Positions 36,779 to 45,810 of a stretch of 64,000 nucleotides of DNA are shown here, piece after piece. Source of the stretch: Clostridiales bacterium (GTDB taxonomy: Bacteria > Bacillota > Clostridia > Peptostreptococcales > Acidaminobacteraceae); the NCBI GenBank assembly GCA_016342415.1, contig JAEIOD010000023.1, positions 25,363 through 89,362 of the forward strand, in the 5' to 3' direction. Below the pieces are notes generated by a model. That model had not been told where the DNA came from. It saw nothing but the letters and a program-made list of their open reading frames with translations, and searched no databases. Every line of letters starts with the position of its first letter. Within the stretch, counting starts at the first letter, position 1. A program made the translations under genes and the position numbers.

Positions 36779-37219
36779 ATGATGAAAAAAATAATAATTA
36801 TGATATCGGTTGTTATGTTATTGATAACAACAGGATGTTCTTCAAATGATGAAACAGAAAAAAATATTGGAAACGCACCAAATGAAATACAAAGAGATGC
36901 CGATCAACGACCAGACAAAGATGGTGAAAGACCAGATAAAACTGGAGAGCGACCAGATAAATCTGGTGAGAGACCTGGAGAATCAGTAGAAGAAATTGAA
37001 GCGGTAGAAGAAACTGAAGCTATAGAAGAAACTGAAGCGGTAGAAGAAACTGAAGCGGTAGAAGAAACTGAAGCGGTAGAAGAAACTGAAGCTATAGAAG
37101 AAACTGAAACAACAGAAGAAACTCAAACTGAAGAAAGACCAGATAAAACTGGTGAAAGACCGGATAAATCAGAAGGTGGTGAGTCTCGAAGAGGAACTCA
37201 ATCTAGTGATGATGATTAA
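36779..37219 (+). CDS. Small repeat-rich lipoprotein in the RND operon
   Basis: A 146-residue lipoprotein: signal peptide with lipobox TTGC (Cys at about residue 20), then a polar, highly charged chain with no folded domain visible. Residues about 35-70 repeat the unit (G/T)ERPDK(T/S). Residues about 69-116 are eight copies of a six-residue unit of the type EAVEET, encoded by 18-base tandem repeats, and ERPDK units return near the end. I do not know its function. Its place between the adaptor and the TolC-like genes, and the shared linker style with the adaptor, suggest a wall-spanning or spacer part of the exporter. Copy number of the repeats may vary between strains. Confidence 0.8.
   Translation: MMKKIIIMISVVMLLITTGCSSNDETEKNIGNAPNEIQRDADQRPDKDGERPDKTGERPDKSGERPGESVEEIEAVEETEAIEETEAVEETEAVEETEAVEETEAIEETETTEETQTEERPDKTGERPDKSEGGESRRGTQSSDDD
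36983..37126 (+). repeat. Eight 18-base tandem repeats inside the small lipoprotein gene
   Basis: Eight in-frame 18-base units run without interruption. The core unit GCGGTAGAAGAAACTGAA occurs exactly at 37001, 37037, 37055 and 37073, a GCTATA variant at 37019 and 37091, and diverged units at both ends. Slippage would add or remove six residues at a time without breaking the frame. Confidence 0.9.
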
Positions 37220-37233
37220 ATAGGGAGATAATT

Positions 37234-37328
37234 GTGATTTTCAAATAATATACTATTTACATTAATTCACTGTGATGAAAATCACCTTAGATATCATATG
37301 ACATTATCCTATCTTTTGATAGGATAAT
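37234..37328 (+). promoter_or_regulatory. Two hairpins in the gap before the first TolC-like gene
   Basis: GTGATTTTC (37234-37242) is the reverse complement of 37277-37285. Then ATTATCCTATC (37303-37313) pairs perfectly over 11 bases with 37318-37328 around TTTT. The second hairpin has no T-run after it and ends seven bases before the ribosome site of the TolC-like gene. It may lower read-through, protect the processed mRNA or control translation. Confidence 0.55.
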
Positions 37329-37347
37329 TGTCTAAAAGGAGGATATG

Positions 37348-38586
37348 ATGTTAAAAAAGATGAGTGCTTTAATAATAGCTTTCCTATTAACAATCAATTG
37401 TAGTGTATTTGCTGAATCGGAGATTAGCATTGATCAAACGATTGAACTGGCAACTGAAGATCAATCTGTTTTAGAGAGAATTGATAGTACGTTAGAGAAG
37501 CTATGGGACAATTACAATGCTGCAAAAGAGAGAAAAAAACAAATAGAATCCACTCTTGCTTCGTTGGAAGCATTTGAGGAGTTGTATGAAAAAAAATACG
37601 AGGCTGGGGAGTCATTAACAGTTGAAGAATCAATTGAATTAGAGGGCTATATTAAGAAATATGGTGATGAACCACCTAACTATACAAATCAGGAGATGTT
37701 GGATCTTTTTATTATTCCAAGAGATTTTGGTTATAAATCCGCTTATGCCGAGATAGAGAAATTAAGAAATACCAAACAGACAATTATTCCTGGTATTGAG
37801 AGTAATGTTAGAGAGTTGTACAATCAAGTCATATCATTTCAAGCAGCGCTTGATTTGCAAGACTCTTATTTAACCTTGAATATAGAACAACATGACGAGA
37901 TGGTTTTAAACTATGAATTAGGAGAAATAAAACCTGAGGATCTGATATTAAGTGAAATGAACCTGTCAATTATGATGATGCAAGTAGAGCAACTTACAAA
38001 CAATTTGGATACGCTTAAAATGAAGTTCAATAAATTAATTGATGTTTCAATCACTGAGGAGTTTGTTTTAATAGATACATTATCATCTGTAGAAGATATT
38101 TTTGCTGCAGAACCGCTTCACAAGAGTTTAGAGGTTTATTTAGAAGAAGCTCTTATGAATCGAGCAGAAATAAAAAATGCAAGAATTGATTATGAGGTAA
38201 AAGAACGAGAAGATAGTATTATTAGGGATTTTCTATCAAATGAATTATTAACAGATCGAGTGAGTGCAGAAGTTGCACTTGTAGAAGCCGCTTATAATTT
38301 AGAACAGGCAGAAGTATTGGTGGTAGATGATGTATCGGATGGTTATGTTACCATGATGACTTACTGGAAGGATTATTTATTATCTGTAGAATCATATAAA
38401 CTTCAAGTTGATGCTTATGAGCATATGAAAAGACAGTATGAGTTAGGTCAAATTTCATCAATGGACTTGTCATTTGCTGATTATCAAATAGAAGAAGCTA
38501 TAAACAAAGTAGAAACAAATCTAAGAAATTATATGTTATCAATAGAAAAAATGGCTATAGCATCAGGTATTGGACCTGCATATTAG
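37348..38586 (+). CDS. TolC-family coiled-coil protein A
   Basis: ATG 37348 is preferred over 37345 for its distance from AAGGAGG. The 412-residue protein has a signal peptide (cut near VFA-E, residue 23) and long helices rich in Glu, Leu and Lys. The TolC family shows two internal repeats with the pattern (V/E)...A..Y.L.....E..........L......; here the C-terminal half with YKLQVDAYEHMKRQYELGQISSMDLSFADYQ (residues about 350-380) is the clearest such segment. TolC proteins are outer-membrane exit channels in diderms. Here the role in a Firmicute wall is uncertain. It is 126 bases after the lipoprotein and 9 bases before a second family member. Confidence 0.78.
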   Translation: MLKKMSALIIAFLLTINCSVFAESEISIDQTIELATEDQSVLERIDSTLEKLWDNYNAAKERKKQIESTLASLEAFEELYEKKYEAGESLTVEESIELEGYIKKYGDEPPNYTNQEMLDLFIIPRDFGYKSAYAEIEKLRNTKQTIIPGIESNVRELYNQVISFQAALDLQDSYLTLNIEQHDEMVLNYELGEIKPEDLILSEMNLSIMMMQVEQLTNNLDTLKMKFNKLIDVSITEEFVLIDTLSSVEDIFAAEPLHKSLEVYLEEALMNRAEIKNARIDYEVKEREDSIIRDFLSNELLTDRVSAEVALVEAAYNLEQAEVLVVDDVSDGYVTMMTYWKDYLLSVESYKLQVDAYEHMKRQYELGQISSMDLSFADYQIEEAINKVETNLRNYMLSIEKMAIASGIGPAY

Positions 38587-38595
38587 GAGGAAACC

Positions 38596-39726
38596 ATGAA
38601 AAAAATCATATCATTATTATTGATCAGTGTGTTGCTTTTAAGTGCAGTTGTACCTGCATTTGCTGAAGACACTATGACAATTACACTAGAAGAAGCGATA
38701 GAACTGGCTAAGAAAAACAGTTTGGTACTGAAAAACTTTGACAGTAACATTCTAATTGCAGAGAGAAACTTGAAATCTGCAATATATCAAGCGGATATCG
38801 TTAAAACAGACGGTGTCATCAGCGACTCAGAGTATTTGGAAAATGGTAAAATAAAAGAGTTGTATCCAGCCAAGCAACAAAGAATAGTGGATGACTTGTT
38901 GATCGAAAAAGAAGAAGCCATCAAAAATATTGAAATTGAAGTAACCAATGCTTATTATTCTTTATACAATGAAATGTTATCTCTAGAAACCCAAAGAGAC
39001 AATTTGGTAGTGCAACAGCTGGAGTTAGAGTCAAAACAACAGGAGTTATCACTCGGCTTAATCACTCAAAATACCGTTTTGGACTTGGAAAACAATATTG
39101 CTCAAATGGAACTTGCTAATGACAAGGCAGAGTGGTCAATTGAGATGGCTCAAATGGATTTGGCAAAAACACTTGGAGTTGATTTAAATACAAAGCTAAT
39201 ACTCGTTGAAGCATTGGACTTAAGTGTAAGCTTTGAGTATGATATAGAGTTCTTGGCTGAACAGTCCAAAACACAGGGCGCTAGTGTGCTGGAAGCCGAA
39301 AAAGATTTAGAAATGAAAATATTTGAGAAAAATGTTGTCAATAAATACACACGTTACAAAAGTCCAGAAAATAGTGAGGACTATGATCAATCAATTGTAG
39401 ACTTGGAAAAAAAGCTAGAAGATGCTAAGGTGACTGAAGAGTTTAATGTAAGATCTGATTACAACAGTATCCTAAATGCACAGTTGGATTTGGAGATTGC
39501 AAAACTTAAGTTGGAAGTGGCTGAAAGAATTTTTCAGACCAATTTGGTTAAAAGCGATCTGGGGATGATTGTATATCTAGACGTTGTAAAGTCTCAAAAT
39601 GCAGTTGATTCTGCTGAACTGGATGTTTTGAAAAAAGAACTTAATTTGTATGACTTAGTAGAAACTTTCAATTATAGTATTCAGGATTTCATTACGAAGC
39701 AAAACGAATTAGAAATCAACGAATAA
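38596..39726 (+). CDS. TolC-family coiled-coil protein B
   Basis: A 376-residue secreted protein with a signal peptide (AFA-E, cut near residue 24). After it comes MTITLEEAIELAKKNS, the standard start of the TolC/outer-membrane efflux family, and long alpha-helical hairpins with QQELSLGLIT, a typical TolC turn element, near residue 155. It is related in plan to, but clearly different from, the preceding gene, so the two may form a heteromeric channel. AGGAGG lies just before the ATG. A strong terminator closes the five-gene pump 1 operon after it. Confidence 0.85.
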   Translation: MKKIISLLLISVLLLSAVVPAFAEDTMTITLEEAIELAKKNSLVLKNFDSNILIAERNLKSAIYQADIVKTDGVISDSEYLENGKIKELYPAKQQRIVDDLLIEKEEAIKNIEIEVTNAYYSLYNEMLSLETQRDNLVVQQLELESKQQELSLGLITQNTVLDLENNIAQMELANDKAEWSIEMAQMDLAKTLGVDLNTKLILVEALDLSVSFEYDIEFLAEQSKTQGASVLEAEKDLEMKIFEKNVVNKYTRYKSPENSEDYDQSIVDLEKKLEDAKVTEEFNVRSDYNSILNAQLDLEIAKLKLEVAERIFQTNLVKSDLGMIVYLDVVKSQNAVDSAELDVLKKELNLYDLVETFNYSIQDFITKQNELEINE

Positions 39727-39748
39727 AGTACTTAAAATCAAAAGAACG

Positions 39749-39781
39749 ATTAAACATCTATAAGGATGTTTAATTTTTTTT
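39749..39781 (+). terminator. Terminator of the RND pump 1 operon
   Basis: ATTAAACATC (39749-39758) pairs perfectly with 39765-39774 around TATAAG, followed by eight T. Confidence 0.92.
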
Positions 39782-39786
39782 GAAAA

Positions 39787-39825
39787 CTTTAGAAATTCTT
39801 TAAACTTTCTTTCATGCGATATAAG
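39787..39825 (+). promoter_or_regulatory. Candidate promoter of RND pump 2 with weak direct repeats
   Basis: CTTTA occurs at 39787 and again at 39798, an 11-base step, with CTTTC at 39805; TATAAG at 39820-39825 is a possible -10 box. The layout recalls the operators at 30056 and 32175, but the sequence match is poor and the distance to the -10 differs. It may belong to the second two-component system. Confidence 0.4.
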
Positions 39826-39868
39826 AACTCTCATTTATCATATGAGTATCGCATAAGAGGAGGAGAAT

Positions 39869-42800
39869 ATGAAAGACATACCAGAATTAAAACAAGAAAA
39901 AAATTTCCTTGGTAAAATTTCGAGTTTGCTAATTGATCGTTATAGAGTTGTATATTTGTTTATTGCTCTTATTGTTATTATGGGGCTGTACTCATACAAT
40001 GAACTGCCAACCGAATCATTCCCAGATATTGAAATCAACTATGTATTTGTTATTACTGCCTATCCAGGTGCTTCGGTACAGGATGTTGAAAACTTGGTAA
40101 CAAACGAAGTGGAGAAAGCAGTTGATGGTGTAGAGGATATAAAATCAGTGACATCTACTACCAATGCAGGTTACTCGCAAGTTATCATAGAGTTTGATGA
40201 AAACGCAGATATGAAACAGGCCAAACTTGATGTACAAACCACAGTTAATGATATTAGATTCTCAGAAGGTGTAATGGATCCGTCTGTCATTCAAATGGAG
40301 ACCGGTGAAATACCGATTATGAGTTTCACATTAACTGGAGATTATGATCTAGTTGAGATAAATGATTATGCCAAACTGATTCAGAGTAAATTTGAATCGG
40401 TAGAGGGTGTAAAAAATGTGGATATTGCCGGTGGTAAAGAAAGAGAAATCAGAGTTTCGATTGACCAGAATTTATTGTACGAATATGGTCTTTCTACATC
40501 AGCACTTTCCAATGCATTAGCAGGATCGAATGTTCAACTGCCTTTAGGTGATGCAGATTTAGATCATGTGAATTACTCGCTTCGTGTAGACGAGTCTTTT
40601 AAATCTTTAGATGAACTGAACAATATTGTTGTTGCATCAAGTAGTCGAGGTACTATTTTGTTATCAGATGTGGCAACCATCACAGATAGTTTTAAAGAAC
40701 CGGATTCTAAAGCTTATACCTATACAACAGCTTATAGTGACGAACAAGTTGCTACCCCAGTAATTACAATGTCATTATATAGAGAAACCGGCGCTGACAT
40801 TATTGGAATATCAGATAAAATAAAAGATGTCATTTCAGAAGAAAAAGGATTTTTGTACCCTGAAGACTTAAGTATTATCATCACTGCTGATGATAGTATT
40901 GATGTATCGGACAGTTTAAATACTGTATTAACCAGTGCATTGGGTGGATTATTAGTTGTTGTAGCAGTATTGTTTGTCTTCATTGGGTTAAATGAATCAC
41001 TTATTGTAGCACTTGTTATTCCATTATCACTATTGATTACAACATCAGTTATGAACTTAACGGGTATAACTCTAAACAGTATTTCCTTAGTAGCGTTTGT
41101 TGTAGCCCTTGGTTTACTTGTAGACAATGCCATAGTTGTTATGGAAAATATAGATCGGTTTAGAGATGAAGGACTAGATAGAATCACGGCTTCCAAAATA
41201 GGTTCTAATCAAGTTGCTCCAGCTGTTATGGCTGCCACAGTTACAACTGTAGGTGCATTTTTACCACTCGCTTTGATGGGTGGTATGACAGGACAGTTCA
41301 TCAGTATATTACCAAAGACATTGATCATAACAATCCTTGCATCATTTGTTGTTTCAATTGCTGTCACACCAAATCTCAGTAGTAGATTGTTATCAAAATA
41401 TAAGAAAAGCGAGCAAAAACATACAAAATTCAGAGATCTGACTTCAATATTATTTGTCATGTTACTAACGTTTATCGCATTTCTAGATAATTGGACGATG
41501 ACACCTTGGACCATTGGATTATCAATTGCATTCTCAGGTATCATGATAATAAAAATTATCTTTAGAAATAAAAAGAACAATAATAAAGACAAACATGCGA
41601 CAATTGATGGTTATGTCAAATGGTTACAGAAGTTTTTAGATTCAAAACTAAAAAGATGGTCGGTATTCTTGATATCATTTGTAGTATTGGTTTTATCAAT
41701 CGCTACAATTCCACTTGGGATATTGGACTTTGAATTTTTACCGGAAGAAGAGCCCAATGCAGCAACAATCACTGTCAATGCACCAGAAGGTTATTTATTA
41801 GATGATACATATCAAATCACTCAATTTGTTGAAGAGGAGCTTTATAAAATTGAAGACTTGGAATCATTTGATATAGTTGTCGGTGGCAATAAAAAGAATG
41901 AAGCAAAAATAACGGTTAACTTTGTGGATTCAGAACTCAGATCTAAATCAGGTACAGTTATAGTAGATGACTTAAGAAACATGGTTAAAACTATTCCTGG
42001 TGCTGAATTTGATGTTGATGAAATATCAGCCATGATGGGTCCGGGTATGGGCAGTGCAGATGCTATATCAGTTGGAGTTATGGGATCGGATTTCAATACA
42101 CTTAATGCTGTAGCGCAGCAATATCTTACTATTTTAAATGGTATTGATGGTGTCGACAGTCCATCGCTTTCTTCGAAAAACGGTGTAAAAGAAATCACCA
42201 TAGAATTTGATAAGAATAAAGCTGCTTATTACAATCTCAATATCAGTTCTATGGCAGGTGAGTTAAGACAACGTATCAGTGGTGCAAGCATCGGATCTTA
42301 TAAAGAAGCAGGAGATTCTTATGACATCACACTGTATTATGATGTTAAACCAATAGAATCAATAGATGAATTCCATAATATTTATTTCACTAATAATCTG
42401 GGTCAGAAAGTACCTTTTGATGAAGTTGCTAGTTTGACTCATTCAGAAGGCATGGCGACGATTGATCATGATAATGGTCAGAAAGTTGTTAAAGTAACCG
42501 CTAATGTTAAAAATGGATACAATGCCACTACAGTTGGTAAAGTATTTAATGACACCATAGATAAAATAACTTTACCTGCTGGAGTTGAAATATCAACAGG
42601 TGGAGAATTCCAAGATACACAAGAGCAAATTGATCAAATGATTGTTGCATTTATCATAGCAATATTCATAGTTTATACAACTCTCGTTATTCAGTTTAAT
42701 TCTTTCCAACAACCTTTAGTGATATTGATGAGTGTGCCTTTCGCTTTAATCGGTATCATCATAGGATTAATCCTAACGGGCAATAACTTGGGGACATATG

Positions 42801-43174
42801 CAATGATGGGTATAGTTGCCCTGGTAGGTATAGCTGTAAACGATGCAATCGTATTGGTTGACTTTGCCAACTATGAAAGAAAAACAGGTAAATCAATTAG
42901 AGAAGCAATATCTGAAGCTGTAAAAGTTAGGTTTTTACCAGTTATAGCAACGTCTCTAACAACGATGGGTGGTATTTTACCACTGGCATTATACAATGAC
43001 ACATTCTCTCAATTAGGATACGCGATCGTTTTTGGTTTATTTGCATCAACAGTTCTGACGTTACTTATTATTCCTTTAATGTACTTCATGATGGAAGCAT
43101 CATCAGAAAAAAGAGCCCATAAAAGAAAAACAAAAAGATTAGCAAAAGAAAGCGAGGTTACAGCAAATGTATAA
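39869..43174 (+). CDS. RND-family efflux permease 2
   Basis: A 1101-residue RND permease of the same plan as pump 1 and clearly its paralogue. It has a helix-4 motif LVDNAIVVMENIDR near residue 417 and a helix-10 motif VNDAIVLVDF near 990. The two extracytoplasmic loops have diverged most; a MMGPGMGSAD segment in the second loop (near residue 715) is absent from pump 1. GAGGAGG precedes the ATG. The last bases overlap the adaptor gene by 8 bases. Together with the adaptor and the following kinase/regulator pair it forms a second exporter unit that has no TolC-like gene of its own and may share those of the first. Confidence 0.93.
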   Translation: MKDIPELKQEKNFLGKISSLLIDRYRVVYLFIALIVIMGLYSYNELPTESFPDIEINYVFVITAYPGASVQDVENLVTNEVEKAVDGVEDIKSVTSTTNAGYSQVIIEFDENADMKQAKLDVQTTVNDIRFSEGVMDPSVIQMETGEIPIMSFTLTGDYDLVEINDYAKLIQSKFESVEGVKNVDIAGGKEREIRVSIDQNLLYEYGLSTSALSNALAGSNVQLPLGDADLDHVNYSLRVDESFKSLDELNNIVVASSSRGTILLSDVATITDSFKEPDSKAYTYTTAYSDEQVATPVITMSLYRETGADIIGISDKIKDVISEEKGFLYPEDLSIIITADDSIDVSDSLNTVLTSALGGLLVVVAVLFVFIGLNESLIVALVIPLSLLITTSVMNLTGITLNSISLVAFVVALGLLVDNAIVVMENIDRFRDEGLDRITASKIGSNQVAPAVMAATVTTVGAFLPLALMGGMTGQFISILPKTLIITILASFVVSIAVTPNLSSRLLSKYKKSEQKHTKFRDLTSILFVMLLTFIAFLDNWTMTPWTIGLSIAFSGIMIIKIIFRNKKNNNKDKHATIDGYVKWLQKFLDSKLKRWSVFLISFVVLVLSIATIPLGILDFEFLPEEEPNAATITVNAPEGYLLDDTYQITQFVEEELYKIEDLESFDIVVGGNKKNEAKITVNFVDSELRSKSGTVIVDDLRNMVKTIPGAEFDVDEISAMMGPGMGSADAISVGVMGSDFNTLNAVAQQYLTILNGIDGVDSPSLSSKNGVKEITIEFDKNKAAYYNLNISSMAGELRQRISGASIGSYKEAGDSYDITLYYDVKPIESIDEFHNIYFTNNLGQKVPFDEVASLTHSEGMATIDHDNGQKVVKVTANVKNGYNATTVGKVFNDTIDKITLPAGVEISTGGEFQDTQEQIDQMIVAFIIAIFIVYTTLVIQFNSFQQPLVILMSVPFALIGIIIGLILTGNNLGTYAMMGIVALVGIAVNDAIVLVDFANYERKTGKSIREAISEAVKVRFLPVIATSLTTMGGILPLALYNDTFSQLGYAIVFGLFASTVLTLLIIPLMYFMMEASSEKRAHKRKTKRLAKESEVTANV

Positions 43175-44261
43175 AAAACTAACTATGATCATACTTGTTC
43201 TATCATTACTTTTGTTAATGGGGTGTCAACCAAAAGCGAAAGAAGAAACAGCACAAGAAGTTTATGACTATGAAGCAGTACCGGTAACGGTCTCATCTGT
43301 TATTTCTGATGAAGTATACGAATCAATATATACTGTTGGAGAAATTACCGCTGCTGAGCAGTATCAAGTGAATGCCATGACAAATGGTGATGTACTTGAG
43401 GTGATGGTACAAGTTGGAGACTTTGTAACTGAAGGTGATATTTTATTTACAATAGAAACAGTTGACTTTGAAGTCGATAAGGAAACCACTTTATCACAAG
43501 CTGCCAATGCCGTTTCTCAAGCAAAGATGAGTTTTGATAATGCAAAATCAAATTACAATGACTATCAAACACTTTTAGATGGTGGAGTGGTTTCTCAATC
43601 GGAATTCAACAATGTTAAAAATGCTTATGATAATGCAAAAATTTCATACAACAATGCGTCGAAGTCATATGAATCAACTAAACATACTTATGAAACAAGA
43701 GGATCAAATTATTCAGTGACAGCGCCGGTATCTGGTGTGGTTTCAAATGGGACTGTTTCTGAGGGCATGTACGCGACAACACAAAACGGTTTTACAATTG
43801 ATGACGTGAAACGTTACGTCGTAAAAACTCAAGTGGCTTCAAAATATATCAACAATGTTAAAAAAGGACAGGAAGTTGAACTGTATATATCATCACTTGA
43901 TTTATTGGTTACTGGTAAAGTAGACTCCGTATCATTAAGTGGTACAAATGGTGCTTATCCTATAGAAGTCATATTAGACGAAGAAAACCTTATTTTAAAA
44001 GCTGGTATGTATACGGACATCTGGATATTAACGAACAAGTCTTCAGAAGGCTTATGGATTAGCAATCAATCTTTACTGCAAGAAAATGGTGAGAGTTTCG
44101 TGTATACTGTAGATAACGGGATAGCTAAGAAGGTTATGGTAGAAGTGCTTTCAATCCGTGGAGATAAAATTGCTATTAAAAGTTCTCTAAGTCAGGAAGA
44201 TCAATTGATTACCTTTGGTAAAGAGTATGTTATAGAAGGTACTAAAGTAGAAATAAAGTAA
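43167..44261 (+). CDS. RND efflux adaptor lipoprotein 2 (HlyD/MFP family)
   Basis: A 364-residue adaptor with a lipobox LLMGC (Cys20). The N-terminal lipoyl half (TNGDVLEVMVQVGDFVTEGDIL near residues 72-92) is followed by a coiled-coil hairpin (about 110-175), the second lipoyl half (SVTAPVSGVVSNGTVSEG near 178-195) and barrel and membrane-proximal domains. The Gly/Asp/Arg-rich linker of adaptor 1 is absent. The start overlaps the end of permease 2, so the two are translation-coupled. The next gene, a kinase, begins 10 bases after the stop. Confidence 0.92.
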   Translation: MYKKLTMIILVLSLLLLMGCQPKAKEETAQEVYDYEAVPVTVSSVISDEVYESIYTVGEITAAEQYQVNAMTNGDVLEVMVQVGDFVTEGDILFTIETVDFEVDKETTLSQAANAVSQAKMSFDNAKSNYNDYQTLLDGGVVSQSEFNNVKNAYDNAKISYNNASKSYESTKHTYETRGSNYSVTAPVSGVVSNGTVSEGMYATTQNGFTIDDVKRYVVKTQVASKYINNVKKGQEVELYISSLDLLVTGKVDSVSLSGTNGAYPIEVILDEENLILKAGMYTDIWILTNKSSEGLWISNQSLLQENGESFVYTVDNGIAKKVMVEVLSIRGDKIAIKSSLSQEDQLITFGKEYVIEGTKVEIK

Positions 44262-44271
44262 GGGTGAAAAT

Positions 44272-45810
44272 ATGTCAAAGTTAAAGTCTATTCTTAAAAA
44301 TGATCTTGGATGGAAAGTGTTTGGTACATGGATGTTGTCATTTATAGTACCCATATTTCTCTTTGGTCTGGTATTGTTTATCCAGTATGGTGATAATATC
44401 ATAACTGTTTTTAAGAGTGGCTTTGATATTTGGCAAAGAAGTGGTTACATGAGTATTGAAAAGATTAATCGTGAAATCAATTTATGGACATTGGATGAGC
44501 CTAAATTTCAAGACCATAAAATACTCGATGATAAACTGGAGGTTTTATTTGATGACCATTCTACTTCAAGTTTGATTGTAGAACGAAAAGGTGATGAAGT
44601 TACTTCTTTGATTCCTCTTTCTGAAAAAGAAAAAAGTGAACTTCAAACGGCGTTTTCAAAACTGGATGAACAGATTTTGCCGGAGTTTGGTGCAGAAGAT
44701 GTTTTCAATAATGAAGAACTGTTAGAAAAAACGGGCTATGTGTTATACCGTCAAATTGATTTTTATTATGCAGATGGTGAAGAAGGCAGTATTTATCTGT
44801 TTATCAAATACTCGAATGTTCCCTATAAAGTCATGAGGGTTATTGGTGATAACATTTTGTATGTAACAATTATCATGTTGGGCATAAACGCCTTGATTTC
44901 ACTTTATATGATAAAACGTATGGCGAAGCCATTCAATAATCTATTAAATGCTATGAAACGGTACAAAGTCAATGACTTTACACCAAGGCTTGAAGAAAGT
45001 GAAAAACATAGAATGGTAAACGTAATCAATTCTGCTGTAAACGATATGGCCAGTGAATTACAGGTATCTCAGGAAAAAAGCATTAAAATGGAAGCATCAA
45101 GAAGGGAGTTCGTTGCAAAAATATCTCATGATACAAAAACCCCTTTGGCTTCTATTCGAGCACATACTGAAGCCATTAGAGATGGCTTGATAACAGATGA
45201 TGAAAAACGTATTAAATATACTGAAAATATTCTAAAAAAGGTTCATGCTTTAGATCATATGATCAATGAACTGAGTCTGTATTCAGAACTTGAAGTCGGT
45301 TTGAATCAATATAGCTTCTCAAAGGTTAATCTTGGCTATTATTTAGAAGACATTCTTGAAGAACTTCAATATGATCTAGATAAAAACAAAGTGAAGTTGA
45401 ATTTTCATAACTTGTTATCAGAAGAAATATCCATCTATTTAGATGTTAACCGTTTCCAAAGAGTGATGATTAACTTGATTAATAATAGTGTTAGGTATGG
45501 TCAAAGAGAACAATTGATGATTGATGTGACCGTTAAGAGTCATGAAGGATTTGCAAAAATATATGTAAGAGATAATGGTATTGGTTTAACCATAGATGAT
45601 CCGCATGTTTTACTGACTTCATTTGTTAGAGGGGAAGCTTCAAGAGATCCTAATAACAGTGGATCGGGTTTAGGGCTTGCTATTGCGAAGTCTATTATCA
45701 ACAAACATGAAGGAGACATTACGATAAATACAGAAGCAGGTGTGTATTTTGAAGTGTGTATGACTTTACCGCTAGAGGGAGGTTATTTTGAAGAAAATAT
45801 TGATAATTGA
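44272..45810 (+). CDS. Sensor histidine kinase (system 2)
   Basis: A 512-residue kinase. A first membrane helix (about 19-39) and a second (about 193-213) enclose an extracytoplasmic sensor of about 150 residues. A HAMP-like linker covers about 215-265, the dimerisation domain has His286 in KISHDTKTPLASI, and the ATPase domain has NLINNSVRYGQ, DNGIGLT and GSGLGLAIAKS. It is fused in operon with RND pump 2 and its adaptor, which suggests that it senses a pump substrate or the envelope state. The end overlaps the start of the response regulator by 23 bases. Confidence 0.94.
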   Translation: MSKLKSILKNDLGWKVFGTWMLSFIVPIFLFGLVLFIQYGDNIITVFKSGFDIWQRSGYMSIEKINREINLWTLDEPKFQDHKILDDKLEVLFDDHSTSSLIVERKGDEVTSLIPLSEKEKSELQTAFSKLDEQILPEFGAEDVFNNEELLEKTGYVLYRQIDFYYADGEEGSIYLFIKYSNVPYKVMRVIGDNILYVTIIMLGINALISLYMIKRMAKPFNNLLNAMKRYKVNDFTPRLEESEKHRMVNVINSAVNDMASELQVSQEKSIKMEASRREFVAKISHDTKTPLASIRAHTEAIRDGLITDDEKRIKYTENILKKVHALDHMINELSLYSELEVGLNQYSFSKVNLGYYLEDILEELQYDLDKNKVKLNFHNLLSEEISIYLDVNRFQRVMINLINNSVRYGQREQLMIDVTVKSHEGFAKIYVRDNGIGLTIDDPHVLLTSFVRGEASRDPNNSGSGLGLAIAKSIINKHEGDITINTEAGVYFEVCMTLPLEGGYFEENIDN

